DNA of 64,000 bases from Thiomonas arsenitoxydans. Its GTDB lineage: Bacteria; Pseudomonadota; Gammaproteobacteria; Burkholderiales; Burkholderiaceae_C. How positions within the stretch are numbered: position 1 is the stretch's first letter; each line of letters begins with the position of its first letter. The notes beneath the pieces were generated by a model. That model was given only the letters and a program-made list of their open reading frames with translations, was not told the origin of the DNA and did no database searches. This document shows positions 20,023 to 29,095 of the stretch, piece by piece. Position numbers and translations under genes: made by a program. The stretch spans positions 1,302,001 to 1,366,000 of the forward strand of contig NC_014145.1 in NCBI RefSeq assembly GCF_000253115.1, in the 5' to 3' direction.

Positions 20023-20649
20023 ATGACGTTGCCTCCCATCTTGTCTCAATCTCGATTCCTGTCGCGCCGCCTCGTTTTGCTGGGAGCGCTGGCCTTGCCG
20101 CTGGCGGGCTGCGGGCACCACAACAACCAGACCTGGCAGCTCAGCAACATCACCGGCGTGATGCCCAATCTCGAATTCAATCTCACCAACGATCTGGGGC
20201 AGAAGGTCACGGCGGAGAACTACAAGGGCAAGGTTGTTTTGCTTTACTTCGGCTACACCCATTGCCCGGATGTTTGTCCGACCACCATGCAGCTCATGTC
20301 GAATGTGGTGCAGCAGCTTGGCCCGGAGGGCAAGGATGTCCGTATCCTGTTCGTCAGCGTGGACCCCAAGCGCGACTCCAACACCATACTCAAGGCGTAC
20401 ACCGCGGCATTCAGCCCCAACGCCGTCGGCCTGACCGGCACCATCAAACAGATCGATGATTTGACTCGGCGCTATCGCGTGGCCTTCAGCTATGGCAAGC
20501 CCGATGCGCAGGGGAACTATGTGGTGGATCACAGCGCGGGGGTTTACATTTTTGGTCGCAGTGGACGCATTCATCTGCTGGGTTCTGACACCAATCCTCC
20601 CGCCGCGTTTGTGCACGACCTCAAGCAACTGATCGCCGACGAGGGCTGA
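20023..20649 (+). CDS. SCO1/SenC family copper chaperone lipoprotein (copy 2)
   Basis: Also 208 residues with the same architecture as copy 1: N-terminal signal with lipobox LALPLAGC, CPDVC motif (GYTHCPDVCPTTM), VSVDPKRDS and DHSAGVYIF with the late His. The two copies share long identical blocks in the core, so they are paralogues from an old duplication. The extra Arg-rich start (SRFLSRRLVLLG) may give it a Tat-like or longer n-region. It ends at a strong bidirectional terminator. Confidence 0.92.
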   Translation: MTLPPILSQSRFLSRRLVLLGALALPLAGCGHHNNQTWQLSNITGVMPNLEFNLTNDLGQKVTAENYKGKVVLLYFGYTHCPDVCPTTMQLMSNVVQQLGPEGKDVRILFVSVDPKRDSNTILKAYTAAFSPNAVGLTGTIKQIDDLTRRYRVAFSYGKPDAQGNYVVDHSAGVYIFGRSGRIHLLGSDTNPPAAFVHDLKQLIADEG

Positions 20650-20676
20650 CGCAACCGTGCGTTGATGCCAGGAATG

Positions 20677-20705
20677 AAAAAGGCCCGGAATTCCGGGCCT
20701 TTTTC
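20677..20705. terminator. Bidirectional terminator between sco copy 2 and dctM
   Basis: AGGCCCGGAA (20681-20690) and TTCCGGGCCT (20691-20700) form a perfect stem bounded by A and T runs on both sides. It can stop transcription from both convergent genes. Confidence 0.85.
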
Positions 20706-20721
20706 ATGGGCGACAACCGCG

Positions 20722-22521
20722 CTATTTCGCTGCCCCACTCGCCGATGGCTCGGCCTGCAGCGAGCGCATCACCGCAGCGGCGGGGTCTTCCTCTACAGCG
20801 GCTGGTGCACTGCCACCTTCGGCCGGGGCAGCTTCTGATGCACCAAAGCTCGGTGGGGCGATGGACTCATAGCTGTTGTCATCAGACGGCCCAATGATCT
20901 GCACCTTGTTGATATCGACTTCAGCATGATGGTCCAGGCCGCTGGTGACCAGACCCGGGAAGGCAATGATCAGGCCAACCATGATGATCTGGATCAGCAC
21001 GAAAGGCACCGCACCCCAGTAGATCTGCCCAGTGGTCACGCGGGCGATGCGCTTGCCGGTCTCCTTGTCGGTGTAGTCGTCCTTGGCCGCGACGCTGCGC
21101 AGGTAGAACAGCGCAAACCCGAAGGGCGGGTGCATGAACGAGGTCTGCATATTCACCGCCAGCAGCACGCCGAACCAAATCAGGTCGATGCCCAGCTTCT
21201 CCGCCACCGGCCCGAGCAGCGGAATGATGATGAACGACAGCTCGAAAAAGTCGAGGAAAAAGGCCAATACGAACACCAGAATGTTCACGACGATGAGGAA
21301 GCCCAGCACACCGCCTGGCAGGCTGGTGAGCAGATGCTCCACCCAGACGCGGCCATCGAGTCCCTGGAACACCAGGTTGAACACCGTGGAGCCGATGAGA
21401 ATGAACAACACGAAGGTGGAGAGCTTGGTCGTGGTGTTGAGCGCCTGCTTGAGCAGATCGATATTGAGCCGCTTGCGACTAAACGCCATGATCAGCGCGC
21501 CCACGGCGCCCATCGCGCCGCCTTCGGTCGGCGTGGCCACGCCCAGGAAAATGGTGCCCAGCACGAGGAAGATCAGCGTGAGCGGCGGCACCAGAGCAAA
21601 AGTCACGCGTTCGGCCATCTGCGACAACAGATTGAGTCGGAAGGCCCGGTTGAGCAGCGACAGCACCAGCGAAAGAATCACGCCGAAGGTCATGGCCACG
21701 ACGATGGTTTCATCCGTCGCAGCAATCACTTCGTGCCCCGCGCGCCAGCTCAGCAGGGCGCTGTAGTTGCGGGCCAGCACGATGCTGGAAATCAACACCA
21801 CACCGAACAGAATGCCCAGCGAACGCAGGCCACTGTCACCGTTGGGCTCGCGAATGGTGCGGGCCTCGGGTGGCAGCGCCGGGGCCCATTGCGGCTTAAT
21901 CAAGGTCACGCCCACGACGTAAGCGAGGTATAAACCCGTGAGCGCGAATCCGGGGATGAACGCGCCCTTGTACATATCGCCCACGCTGCGGCCGAGCTGG
22001 TCGGCCATGACGATGAGCACCAGCGACGGCGGGATGATCTGCGCCAGCGTGCCTGAAGCGGCGATCACCCCCGAGGCCAGACGGCGGTCATAGCCGTAAC
22101 GCAGCATGATGGGCAGCGAGATCAGGCCCATCGAAATCACCGAAGCCGCCACCACGCCCGTGGTTGCCGCCAGCAGCGCACCGACAAAAATCACCGCGAT
22201 CGCCAGGCCGCCGCGAATCGGGCCGAACAACTGGCCGATGGTTTCCAGCAAGTCTTCGGCCATGCCGCTGCGCTCGAGCAGCAGGCCCATGAAGGTGAAG
22301 AAGGGAATGGCCAGCAGGGTGTCGTTCTGCATGATGCCGATGATGCGCAGCGGAATGGCTTCGAGCAGCGCCTGCGGCATCAGCCCGAGTTCCACGCCGA
22401 TGAAACCGAACAGCAGGCCGCAGGCTGCCAGGCTGAACGCCACCGGAAAGCCGACTAGCAAAAACAGCACCAGCGCCGCGAACATGATGGGCGCGATATT
22501 CGCAATGAGAAAGGCGGTCAT
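20722..22521 (-). CDS. TRAP transporter large permease (DctM-like) with C-terminal tail
   Basis: 599 residues with about a dozen membrane segments and conserved DctM features (NDTLLAIPFFTFMGLLLERSG; ATTGVVAASVISMG; FLGVATPTEGGAMGAVGAL). The usual large permease is about 430 residues. Here an internal region around residues 220-290 is enlarged, and a hydrophilic Ala/Glu/Pro-rich tail of about 70 residues follows the last helix. It catalyses sodium-driven uptake together with a small permease and a periplasmic binding protein. The binding-protein gene is not next to it, so the substrate (often a carboxylate) is unknown. Confidence 0.88.
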   Translation of the reverse strand: MTAFLIANIAPIMFAALVLFLLVGFPVAFSLAACGLLFGFIGVELGLMPQALLEAIPLRIIGIMQNDTLLAIPFFTFMGLLLERSGMAEDLLETIGQLFGPIRGGLAIAVIFVGALLAATTGVVAASVISMGLISLPIMLRYGYDRRLASGVIAASGTLAQIIPPSLVLIVMADQLGRSVGDMYKGAFIPGFALTGLYLAYVVGVTLIKPQWAPALPPEARTIREPNGDSGLRSLGILFGVVLISSIVLARNYSALLSWRAGHEVIAATDETIVVAMTFGVILSLVLSLLNRAFRLNLLSQMAERVTFALVPPLTLIFLVLGTIFLGVATPTEGGAMGAVGALIMAFSRKRLNIDLLKQALNTTTKLSTFVLFILIGSTVFNLVFQGLDGRVWVEHLLTSLPGGVLGFLIVVNILVFVLAFFLDFFELSFIIIPLLGPVAEKLGIDLIWFGVLLAVNMQTSFMHPPFGFALFYLRSVAAKDDYTDKETGKRIARVTTGQIYWGAVPFVLIQIIMVGLIIAFPGLVTSGLDHHAEVDINKVQIIGPSDDNSYESIAPPSFGASEAAPAEGGSAPAAVEEDPAAAVMRSLQAEPSASGAAK

Positions 22522-23115
22522 TTATTGGGCCTCTTTCGTCTTTTGCGCCAGAACAAATTCAGCCAGTTCTTCTTCTGCCGTTTTTTCGTTTTTCTTTACC
22601 AGCGGGTCGTCGATCAGCCCGCGCAAAAATGCCACGCGCTTGATCAGCTCGGACACGCCCTGCAGCCCGAGCAGCGAGAAGCCAATGGGCACGAGGATGT
22701 AAACCGGCCAGCGGATCAGCCCGCCGGCATTGCTCGACATCTCGCCCGAGGCGATGGCGTTGATCACCGTGGGCAGCGAAAGCCGCACGGTTTCAACCAC
22801 GAAGGGAAACAGAAAGAACACGATGCCGATGATGTCGATCCAGTTGCGCCCACGCGGCGAGAGCTTGCTGGAGAGCACGTCGATGCGCACATGCTCGTTG
22901 TGCAAAAACGTATATCCGGCCGCCAGGAGAAACACCGCGGCGAACAGATACCACTGAATTTCCAGAAAGGCGTTCGAGCTGTAGTCGAAGACTTTGCGTA
23001 CGACCGCATTGAGTGCGCTGATGATGGCCGAAGCAAGAATGAGCCAGAGGGCAAAGCGGCCCACGCGCTCGTTGAGCCAGTCAATCCCGCAGGATAGGGC
23101 AAGTAAGGCGTTCAA
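22522..23115 (-). CDS. TRAP transporter small permease (DctQ-like)
   Basis: A 197-residue, four-helix membrane protein with the family pattern FLEIQWYLFAAVFLLAAGYTF followed by NEHVRIDVL. Its stop directly abuts the start of the large permease with no gap, so the two are translationally coupled and form the membrane complex. The DctP-type binding protein is missing from the neighbourhood. Upstream, 23116-23354 holds no gene. Confidence 0.9.
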   Translation of the reverse strand: MNALLALSCGIDWLNERVGRFALWLILASAIISALNAVVRKVFDYSSNAFLEIQWYLFAAVFLLAAGYTFLHNEHVRIDVLSSKLSPRGRNWIDIIGIVFFLFPFVVETVRLSLPTVINAIASGEMSSNAGGLIRWPVYILVPIGFSLLGLQGVSELIKRVAFLRGLIDDPLVKKNEKTAEEELAEFVLAQKTKEAQ

Positions 23116-23354
23116 GACATCTCCCGATTGTTTTGTGAACGAGTCGTTGACGGCTGTTTGTTCAGAGAAGTGTCATGGCAAGGCTTTATCGCATGACAGA
23201 GATGAAACAGTCCGCGCCCGAAGTATAAAGATGTAACAGACGCGAACTGAAATTTCCGGGCTCGGGTTTGCCCGCAGAGCAGGGGGTGAAGCAGTCTTGC
23301 GCGCGGCGGCGGTAATCGCCGCGGCGTGCAAAGAGGGATAAGAGGCAGCGGCGC

Positions 23355-24431
23355 TCAGGCGCGCACGTCAATGCCCGGAGTGCCCGCTTTCAATAGGCCG
23401 ATGATGGCGGCTTGGGCAAAGCCTTCGTTGCGGAAGACGCGCAGCACCTCGTCAACCTGCTCCGGCGCGCAGCTCACGAGCAGGCCGCCGGAGGTCTGCG
23501 GATCGGTGAGCAGCGTTTGAGCCAGCGGCGGCAGATCGGCGGCAAGCGCGACTTCGCCGCCATAACTGGCCCAGTTGCGGCGCGATGCGCCTGTGATGTG
23601 GCCGGCGTTCGCCAACTCCACCACGCCTTCGATGAGGGGCACATCGGCGAAGCGCACGTCCGCCCGCAGTCCCGAGCCGCGGCAGACTTCCAGCAGATGG
23701 CCGAGCAGGCCGAAACCAGTGACGTCGGTCAGGGCATGCACGCCGGGCAGCAGGGCCAGCTTCTTGCCGGGGGTGTTGAGCTGCGTGGTGTTGGCAATCA
23801 TGCGCGCGTAGCCCGCGGCATCGAGCGCATCGCTTTTGAGCGCAGCCGACTGAATGCCCACGCCCAGCGGTTTGCCCAGCACGATCACGTCGCCGGGTCG
23901 GGCGCTGTCGTTGCGGCGGATGTGGCTGGGGTGCGCCAGACCCATGACCACCAGTCCGTAAATGGCCTCGACCGAATCGATGCTGTGCCCCCCCGCAATG
24001 GGAATGCCGGCCTGCGCGCAAACGGTCTCACCGCCCCGCAAAATGTCCCCCACGATATCCAGCGGCACCACGCCGATGGGCATGCCCACGAGCGCCAGCG
24101 CCATGATGGGCGTGCCGCCCATGGCGTAGATGTCGGAAATGGCGTTGGTCGCGGCGATCCGTCCGAAGTCGAAGGGATCGTCCACGATGGGCATGAAGAA
24201 ATCGGTCGTGGCAATCAGCGCCTGTTCGGGGTTGAGCAGATACACCGCAGCATCATCCGCAGACTCGTTGCCGACCAGCAGGGCCTCAGGCCTGGGCAGT
24301 AGCGGCGCGTGCTTTTTCAGGATTTCAGACAGGACGCCCGGCGCAATCTTGCAGCCACAACCGCCGCCATGCGACAGCGAGGTGAGGCGGGGGGCGGCGG
24401 TTGCGGCAGGGGTGTTGGGAGCTGAGTTCAT
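23355..24431 (-). CDS. selD: Selenide, water dikinase (selenophosphate synthase)
   Basis: A 358-residue SelD making selenophosphate from selenide and ATP for selenocysteine and selenouridine synthesis. The glycine-rich active loop HGGGCGCK has the catalytic Cys at about residue 25 and Lys28, matching Cys17/Lys20 of the E. coli enzyme. No selenocysteine replaces the Cys. DDAAV, TTDFF and GGHSI metal/ATP motifs are all present. It follows a LysR-type gene by 18 bases. selA and selB are not in the window. Confidence 0.95.
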   Translation of the reverse strand: MNSAPNTPAATAAPRLTSLSHGGGCGCKIAPGVLSEILKKHAPLLPRPEALLVGNESADDAAVYLLNPEQALIATTDFFMPIVDDPFDFGRIAATNAISDIYAMGGTPIMALALVGMPIGVVPLDIVGDILRGGETVCAQAGIPIAGGHSIDSVEAIYGLVVMGLAHPSHIRRNDSARPGDVIVLGKPLGVGIQSAALKSDALDAAGYARMIANTTQLNTPGKKLALLPGVHALTDVTGFGLLGHLLEVCRGSGLRADVRFADVPLIEGVVELANAGHITGASRRNWASYGGEVALAADLPPLAQTLLTDPQTSGGLLVSCAPEQVDEVLRVFRNEGFAQAAIIGLLKAGTPGIDVRA

Positions 24432-24449
24432 GGGACAAGGCTTTGTGGA

Positions 24450-25349
24450 TCAGCCAGGAGTAGAAACAAAAGAATCGTCCTGCCAGTTCTGGCAGAACTG
24501 CAAAAAGCGTTGCAGCGGCTGGGAGAAGGTCTTTTTCTGGTGATGCACGATGTAGAGCGTGCGGTGCATGGGCGGCAGCGGGCTGCGCACGGTGACGAGG
24601 TGGCCGTGATCCAGCGCATCGCGCACCAATCGGCGGGGAATACAGGTCAGCCCCAGGCCGGCGATGGCCGCGCCGCGTATGGCCTCCGAACTACCCAGCA
24701 CCATGGCCCGCTCGAAGCCGTGCAAATGTTCGAGCAGCAGGGTTTCGACGGTTTCGCGGGTACCCGAACCCGGCTCACGCAGCAGCCAGCGGGCTGCGCG
24801 CAACTCGTCCAGACTGACCTCACGGCCCGCCAGAGGACTGTCTGGGGCGCAAACCACGACCAGCGCATCGCGCAGCCACGGTGCAATGGCCAGGTCGTCG
24901 CGGTGACAGGCGCCTTCGACGAGCCCGAGATCGACCTCGAACTGCGCCACGGCCTCGGCGATGGCCTGGGTGTTGCCCACACGCAGACAGAACTGCGCGG
25001 CAGGAAACTCACGGCAGAACTCCGCCATGATGCCCGGCAGAATGGCGTTGCCCACGGTGCTGCTCGCGCCGATGCGCAGCGCCGCTGCGCCCGCGCTGAA
25101 CAGCGCTTCGATGCCGCGGGTCTGATCGAGGATGGCCATGGCGCGGGGCAACAGCAGGCGGCCGGAGTCATTGAGCACCAGCCGTTTGCCGACCCGGTCG
25201 AAGACGCGCTCGCCGAGCTGCGCTTCCAGTTCCGCCAGCGCCGCACTGACGGCGGACTGCGACATCGACAGGGTATCGCCCGCGGCGGTGGCACTGCGGC
25301 TGTGCGCAATCTCCACCAGCACTTCCATTTGCCGCAGGGTCAGTCGCAT
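24450..25349 (-). CDS. LysR-family transcriptional regulator
   Basis: 299 residues: an N-terminal winged HTH (TLRQMEVLVEIAHSRSATAAGDTLSMSQSAVSAALAELE) and a C-terminal co-inducer domain. It resembles CysB/CbbR-like members that open with LRQME, but its effector cannot be told from sequence. It sits 18 bases upstream of selD on the same strand, so both are probably co-transcribed and the regulator may control selenium genes. This is inference from spacing. Confidence 0.88.
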   Translation of the reverse strand: MRLTLRQMEVLVEIAHSRSATAAGDTLSMSQSAVSAALAELEAQLGERVFDRVGKRLVLNDSGRLLLPRAMAILDQTRGIEALFSAGAAALRIGASSTVGNAILPGIMAEFCREFPAAQFCLRVGNTQAIAEAVAQFEVDLGLVEGACHRDDLAIAPWLRDALVVVCAPDSPLAGREVSLDELRAARWLLREPGSGTRETVETLLLEHLHGFERAMVLGSSEAIRGAAIAGLGLTCIPRRLVRDALDHGHLVTVRSPLPPMHRTLYIVHHQKKTFSQPLQRFLQFCQNWQDDSFVSTPG

Positions 25350-25507
25350 GAGTTTGATCTATTCGTTGGATTGATTTCAAGCCAAGCATAAACCAGACGG
25401 CTTGAATACCCACGCAGCCATCACAGAAAAAATTGCCTTCCGCCTTGGAACTTTGGGGCTGGGGAAAAGTCTGAGATGTTGACGAAAAAGATCGGGATTT
25501 GTAGAAT

Positions 25508-25531
25508 TGGCCCACTAGTTTCGTCGGGTAT
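25508..25531 (+). promoter_or_regulatory. Candidate IscR type-1 box before iscR
   Basis: The sequence holds CAC-TAGTTTC-GTCGGGTAT. The right half, GTCGGGTAT, fits the known IscR type-1 half site and the GAC-N7-GTC spacing is kept, but the left half is degenerate. It lies 98 bases before the iscR start, where [2Fe-2S]-IscR autorepression is expected. Confidence 0.4.
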
Positions 25532-25628
25532 TTTCCATTCCGGCACTGTGTAATGTCTGCTGCAAGCCTGCCCAAGGCGGTCGCCCTGACGTTGCAACTG
25601 GCCATCATTCATGTTGAGGAGAGCCGCC

Positions 25629-26165
25629 ATGCGACTGACCACCAAAGGACGTTTTGCCGTAACCGCGATGATCGACGTGGCCATGCGTCAACATCTCGGC
25701 CCCGTAACTCTGGCCGGCATCAGCCAGCGCCAGCATATTTCCCTTTCTTATCTGGAGCAGCTGTTCGGCAAACTGCGCCGTCATGAGCTGGTGGATTCCG
25801 TGCGCGGCCCCGGAGGCGGCTATACGCTTTCGCGCAAATCGGAAGAAATCAGCATTGCCGACATCATCATCGCCGTGGACGAACCTCTCGACGCCACTCA
25901 GTGCGGCGGCAAAGAAAATTGCAACGGCGAAGACAACGGCCCCTGCATGACGCACGACCTCTGGGCGCAGCTCAATGCCAAGATGGTGGAGTTTCTCGAT
26001 TCGGTCAACCTCAAAGGGTTGGTCGAGCAGAACCTTGCCAAGGGGGTCACGGTGGAAGAAGTAGCCATCACCCGTAAACCCGTGTCTCCGCTGCCGGTGA
26101 CGGCCAAGCCGATCAAGGTCAAGGCGCCGAACTCGGTGTTCAACCTCGCGCAGACTTTGAATTAA
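25629..26165 (+). CDS. iscR: Fe-S cluster-sensing regulator IscR
   Basis: A 178-residue Rrf2-family protein starting MRLTTKGRFAVTAMIDVA, the standard IscR N-terminus, so the ATG at 25629 is preferred to an upstream in-frame start. The HTH is followed by the cluster ligands CGGKENC...PCMTH. The spacing between the second and third Cys is two residues longer than in E. coli. With a [2Fe-2S] cluster it represses the isc operon. It heads the isc cluster here. Confidence 0.95.
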   Translation: MRLTTKGRFAVTAMIDVAMRQHLGPVTLAGISQRQHISLSYLEQLFGKLRRHELVDSVRGPGGGYTLSRKSEEISIADIIIAVDEPLDATQCGGKENCNGEDNGPCMTHDLWAQLNAKMVEFLDSVNLKGLVEQNLAKGVTVEEVAITRKPVSPLPVTAKPIKVKAPNSVFNLAQTLN

Positions 26166-26187
26166 GCCTGGTTTCAAGAGATTTGAG

Positions 26188-26206
26188 CCCGGCGCTGCGC
26201 GCCGGG
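26188..26206 (+). other. GC-rich hairpin between iscR and iscS
   Basis: CCCGGCGC and GCGCCGGG form a perfect 8-bp stem with a 3-base loop. There is no T-run. In enterobacteria the iscR-iscS gap folds and uncouples the levels of the two messages; a similar role here is inferred. Confidence 0.5.
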
Positions 26207-26286
26207 TACGTGTCGGGTGCATTCCGCGATGAATTTTCGCCGATAACAAGCACACATCCTGAGCATTTCCACTGAGCATTCCCACC

Positions 26287-27507
26287 ATGTCCACCACGCC
26301 TCATCTTCCGATTTACATGGACTACGCCGCAACCACGCCCGTGGACCCGCGGGTGGTCGATGCCATGATTCCCTGGCTGCGCGAGCATTTCGGCAACCCG
26401 GCGTCTCGTAGTCATGCCTGGGGCTGGGAGGCGGAGGCTGCGGTGGAAAAGGCTCGCGAGCAAGTGGCCGCGCTGATCAACGCCGACGCCAAGGAGATCA
26501 TCTGGACGTCCGGTGCCACCGAGTCGAACAACCTCGCCATCAAGGGCGCTGCGGAGTTCTATCAGGGCAAGGGCAAGCACATCGTCACCGTCAAGACCGA
26601 GCACAAGGCGGTGCTCGATACCGTGCGCGAAATGGAGCGCCGGGGTTTTGAGGCCACCTATCTCGACGTGCAGCCCAACGGTCTGCTCGACCTCGACGTA
26701 TTCAAGGCGGCGCTGCGACCTGACACCATTCTGGTTTCGGTCATGCTGGTCAACAACGAGATCGGCGTGATTCAGGACATTCCGGAAATCGGCCGCATCT
26801 GCCGCGAGCGCGGCATCATTTTTCATGTCGACGCGGCGCAGGCCACCGGCAAGATGGTGATCGATCTGCAGACCTGGCCGGTGGATCTGATGAGCCTGGC
26901 TTCGCACAAGACTTATGGCCCCAAGGGCATCGGTGCGTTGTATGTGCGGCGCAAGCCGCGGGTGCGGCTGATTCCGCAAATGCACGGCGGCGGACACGAG
27001 CGCGGCCTGCGCTCGGGCACGCTGCCTACGCATCAGATCGTGGGCATGGGCGAGGCGTTTCGCATCGCCAAGGCCGAACTCGGGGCCAGCATCGAGCGCG
27101 CCCGCATGTTGCAGCAGCGCCTGCTCGACGGCCTCAAGGACATCGAAGAGGTTTATGTGAACGGCGATTTGGAGCGCCGCGTGCCGCACAACCTCAACAT
27201 CAGTTTCAACTACGTCGAGGGCGAATCGCTGATCATGGCGATCAAGGGCATTGCAGTATCCAGCGGCTCTGCCTGCACTTCCGCCAGCCTGGAGCCCTCA
27301 TATGTGTTGCGCGCCCTGGGCCGCAGCGATGAGCTGGCGCATTCCTCGCTGCGCATGACCATCGGTCGTTACACGACCGAAGAGGAAATCGACTCCGCCG
27401 TGCGTCAGCTGCGCGAGAGCGTGGCCAAGCTGCGCGATCTCTCGCCCCTCTGGGACATGTACAAGGAAGGCATCGACATCAGCACCATCCAGTGGGCGGC
27501 GCACTGA
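26287..27507 (+). CDS. iscS: Cysteine desulfurase IscS
   Basis: A 406-residue PLP enzyme that takes sulfur from cysteine for Fe-S cluster assembly and tRNA thiolation. [10 protein letters not shown] precedes the PLP-lysine motif [18 protein letters not shown], and the mobile loop [17 protein letters not shown] carries the active Cys. Length and motifs match group I IscS. The C-terminal [10 protein letters not shown] is typical. Co-directional with iscU. Confidence 0.97.
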   Translation: MSTTPHLPIYMDYAATTPVDPRVVDAMIPWLREHFGNPASRSHAWGWEAEAAVEKAREQVAALINADAKEIIWTSGATESNNLAIKGAAEFYQGKGKHIVTVKTEHKAVLDTVREMERRGFEATYLDVQPNGLLDLDVFKAALRPDTILVSVMLVNNEIGVIQDIPEIGRICRERGIIFHVDAAQATGKMVIDLQTWPVDLMSLASHKTYGPKGIGALYVRRKPRVRLIPQMHGGGHERGLRSGTLPTHQIVGMGEAFRIAKAELGASIERARMLQQRLLDGLKDIEEVYVNGDLERRVPHNLNISFNYVEGESLIMAIKGIAVSSGSACTSASLEPSYVLRALGRSDELAHSSLRMTIGRYTTEEEIDSAVRQLRESVAKLRDLSPLWDMYKEGIDISTIQWAAH

Positions 27508-27626
27508 GCTCCTTGCGGCTAAGCGCCTATCTGCATCAGGGTTGTGCAAATAGCCGACAATAGAGATCGGAATTATTGGATGTGTCGTTCGCCGCTTCCG
27601 GCGAGCGCTTCGAGGAGGACAAGATC

Positions 27627-28052
27627 ATGGCTTACAGTGACAAAGTGGTGGACCATTATGAAAACCCGCGTAACGTGGGCTCTTTTTCCAAGGACGACCC
27701 GCAGGTCGGCACCGGCATGGTGGGCGCTCCGGCGTGTGGCGATGTGATGAAGCTGCAGATCCGCGTCAACGATCAAGGCGTGATCGAAGATGCCCGCTTC
27801 AAAACCTACGGCTGCGGTTCGGCCATAGCCTCGTCTTCGCTGGTGACCGAGTGGGTCAAGGGCAAGACGCTCGATCAAGCGCTTGAAATTCGCAACAGCC
27901 AGATCGCCGAAGAACTGGCGCTGCCGCCGGTCAAGATTCATTGCTCCATCCTGGCCGAGGACGCCATCAAGGCCGCAGTGAGCGATTACCAGCAGCGTCA
28001 TGGTCGTACTGCCGGGCAAGCGCTAGCCACTGAGCAGGCCCAGGCAGCCTGA
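27627..28052 (+). CDS. iscU: Fe-S cluster scaffold IscU
   Basis: 141 residues, starting MAYSDKVVDHYENPRNVG after a good AGGAGG site, which decides for 27627 over an earlier in-frame ATG. The three cluster cysteines lie in PACGDVM, YGCGSAIASSS and IHCSILAEDA, and the LPPVK recognition site for HscA precedes the last. The tail is a short Gln/Ala-rich extension. Confidence 0.97.
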   Translation: MAYSDKVVDHYENPRNVGSFSKDDPQVGTGMVGAPACGDVMKLQIRVNDQGVIEDARFKTYGCGSAIASSSLVTEWVKGKTLDQALEIRNSQIAEELALPPVKIHCSILAEDAIKAAVSDYQQRHGRTAGQALATEQAQAA

Positions 28053-28097
28053 GCGCGCTCAATTAGACGTAGACCAAGGGAATCGAGGGAACTGAAG

Positions 28098-28421
28098 ATG
28101 TCAGTCACATTGACCGAGCGCGCGGCCGAGCAGGTGCAGCGCCATCTCGCCAAGCGGGGTGCGGGGCTGGGAGTGCGCCTGGGCATCAAGACCACCGGCT
28201 GCTCCGGCATGGCCTATAAGCTCGAATTCGTCGATCAAGCGTCTGAGGAAGATCAGGTGTTCGACAGCCACGGTGTCAAGATTCTGGTCGATCCCAAGAG
28301 CCTGGCCTACGTGGACGGCACCGAGCTTGATTTCGTGCGCCAGGGCTTGAACGAAGGCTTCCAGTTCAACAACCCCAACGAAAAAGATCGCTGCGGCTGC
28401 GGCGAGTCGTTCCGGGTTTGA
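28098..28421 (+). CDS. iscA: A-type Fe-S carrier IscA
   Basis: 107 residues with the three A-type cysteines: [13 protein letters not shown] and the terminal CGCGESF. IscA transfers clusters or iron to targets. It sits 45 bases after iscU. Confidence 0.96.
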   Translation: MSVTLTERAAEQVQRHLAKRGAGLGVRLGIKTTGCSGMAYKLEFVDQASEEDQVFDSHGVKILVDPKSLAYVDGTELDFVRQGLNEGFQFNNPNEKDRCGCGESFRV

Positions 28422-28469
28422 GCGGCTTCGGCGCCTTGCTCATGGACGTCGCTCGGCGCCTTTGATCTG

Positions 28470-29006
28470 ATGGATCTCGCTCAGTCTTATTTCGCCCTGT
28501 TCGGCCTTCCCGAAACCTTTTCCCTCGACGCAGCGCAGTTGGAACGGGCGCGGCTCGCGGTGCAGTCGCAAGTGCATCCCGACCGATTCGCCTCCGGGTC
28601 GGATCGCGACAAGCGCTTGGCCATGCAGATGGCGGCGCAAGCCAACGCGGCCTACCTCACCCTCAAGAACCCGGTTCAGCGCGCGTCCTACCTGTGCGAG
28701 CGGCGTGGCGTGGCGGTGCAGGCAGAGAACAACACCGCCATGCCGACCGAATTTCTGATGCAGCAGATGCAATGGCGCGAAGCGCTCGATGAGTTGCGGG
28801 AAGCGGCCGATGCAAGCGGGCTTGAGACCTTGCGGGCCGAGGTGCAGGCGCAGCGCGCTCAGCGCATCGAAGCCATTCGTCAGGCGCTCGATGAACAGAA
28901 CGCCCCTCAAGCGGCCGCCGAGCAGGTGCGCGCCCTGTTGTTTCTCGACCGTTTTGTCGAAGAGCTGCGGCGCACGGCCGATTCCTTGCCGCAGCCCTCC
29001 GCTTGA
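28470..29006 (+). CDS. hscB: J-domain co-chaperone HscB
   Basis: 178 residues: an N-terminal J domain with the HPD motif (VHPDRFASGSDRDK) and a C-terminal helical domain that binds IscU. It stimulates HscA ATPase. Length matches the family. Confidence 0.95.
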   Translation: MDLAQSYFALFGLPETFSLDAAQLERARLAVQSQVHPDRFASGSDRDKRLAMQMAAQANAAYLTLKNPVQRASYLCERRGVAVQAENNTAMPTEFLMQQMQWREALDELREAADASGLETLRAEVQAQRAQRIEAIRQALDEQNAPQAAAEQVRALLFLDRFVEELRRTADSLPQPSA

Positions 29007-29095
29007 TGCCCGTTTGATACTCGATTGATTTCATTTCCTCGCTCCGGCACCTCGATTCAACACTGGCCGAGCTGAGCGATTACCTCCCTTTTGCC

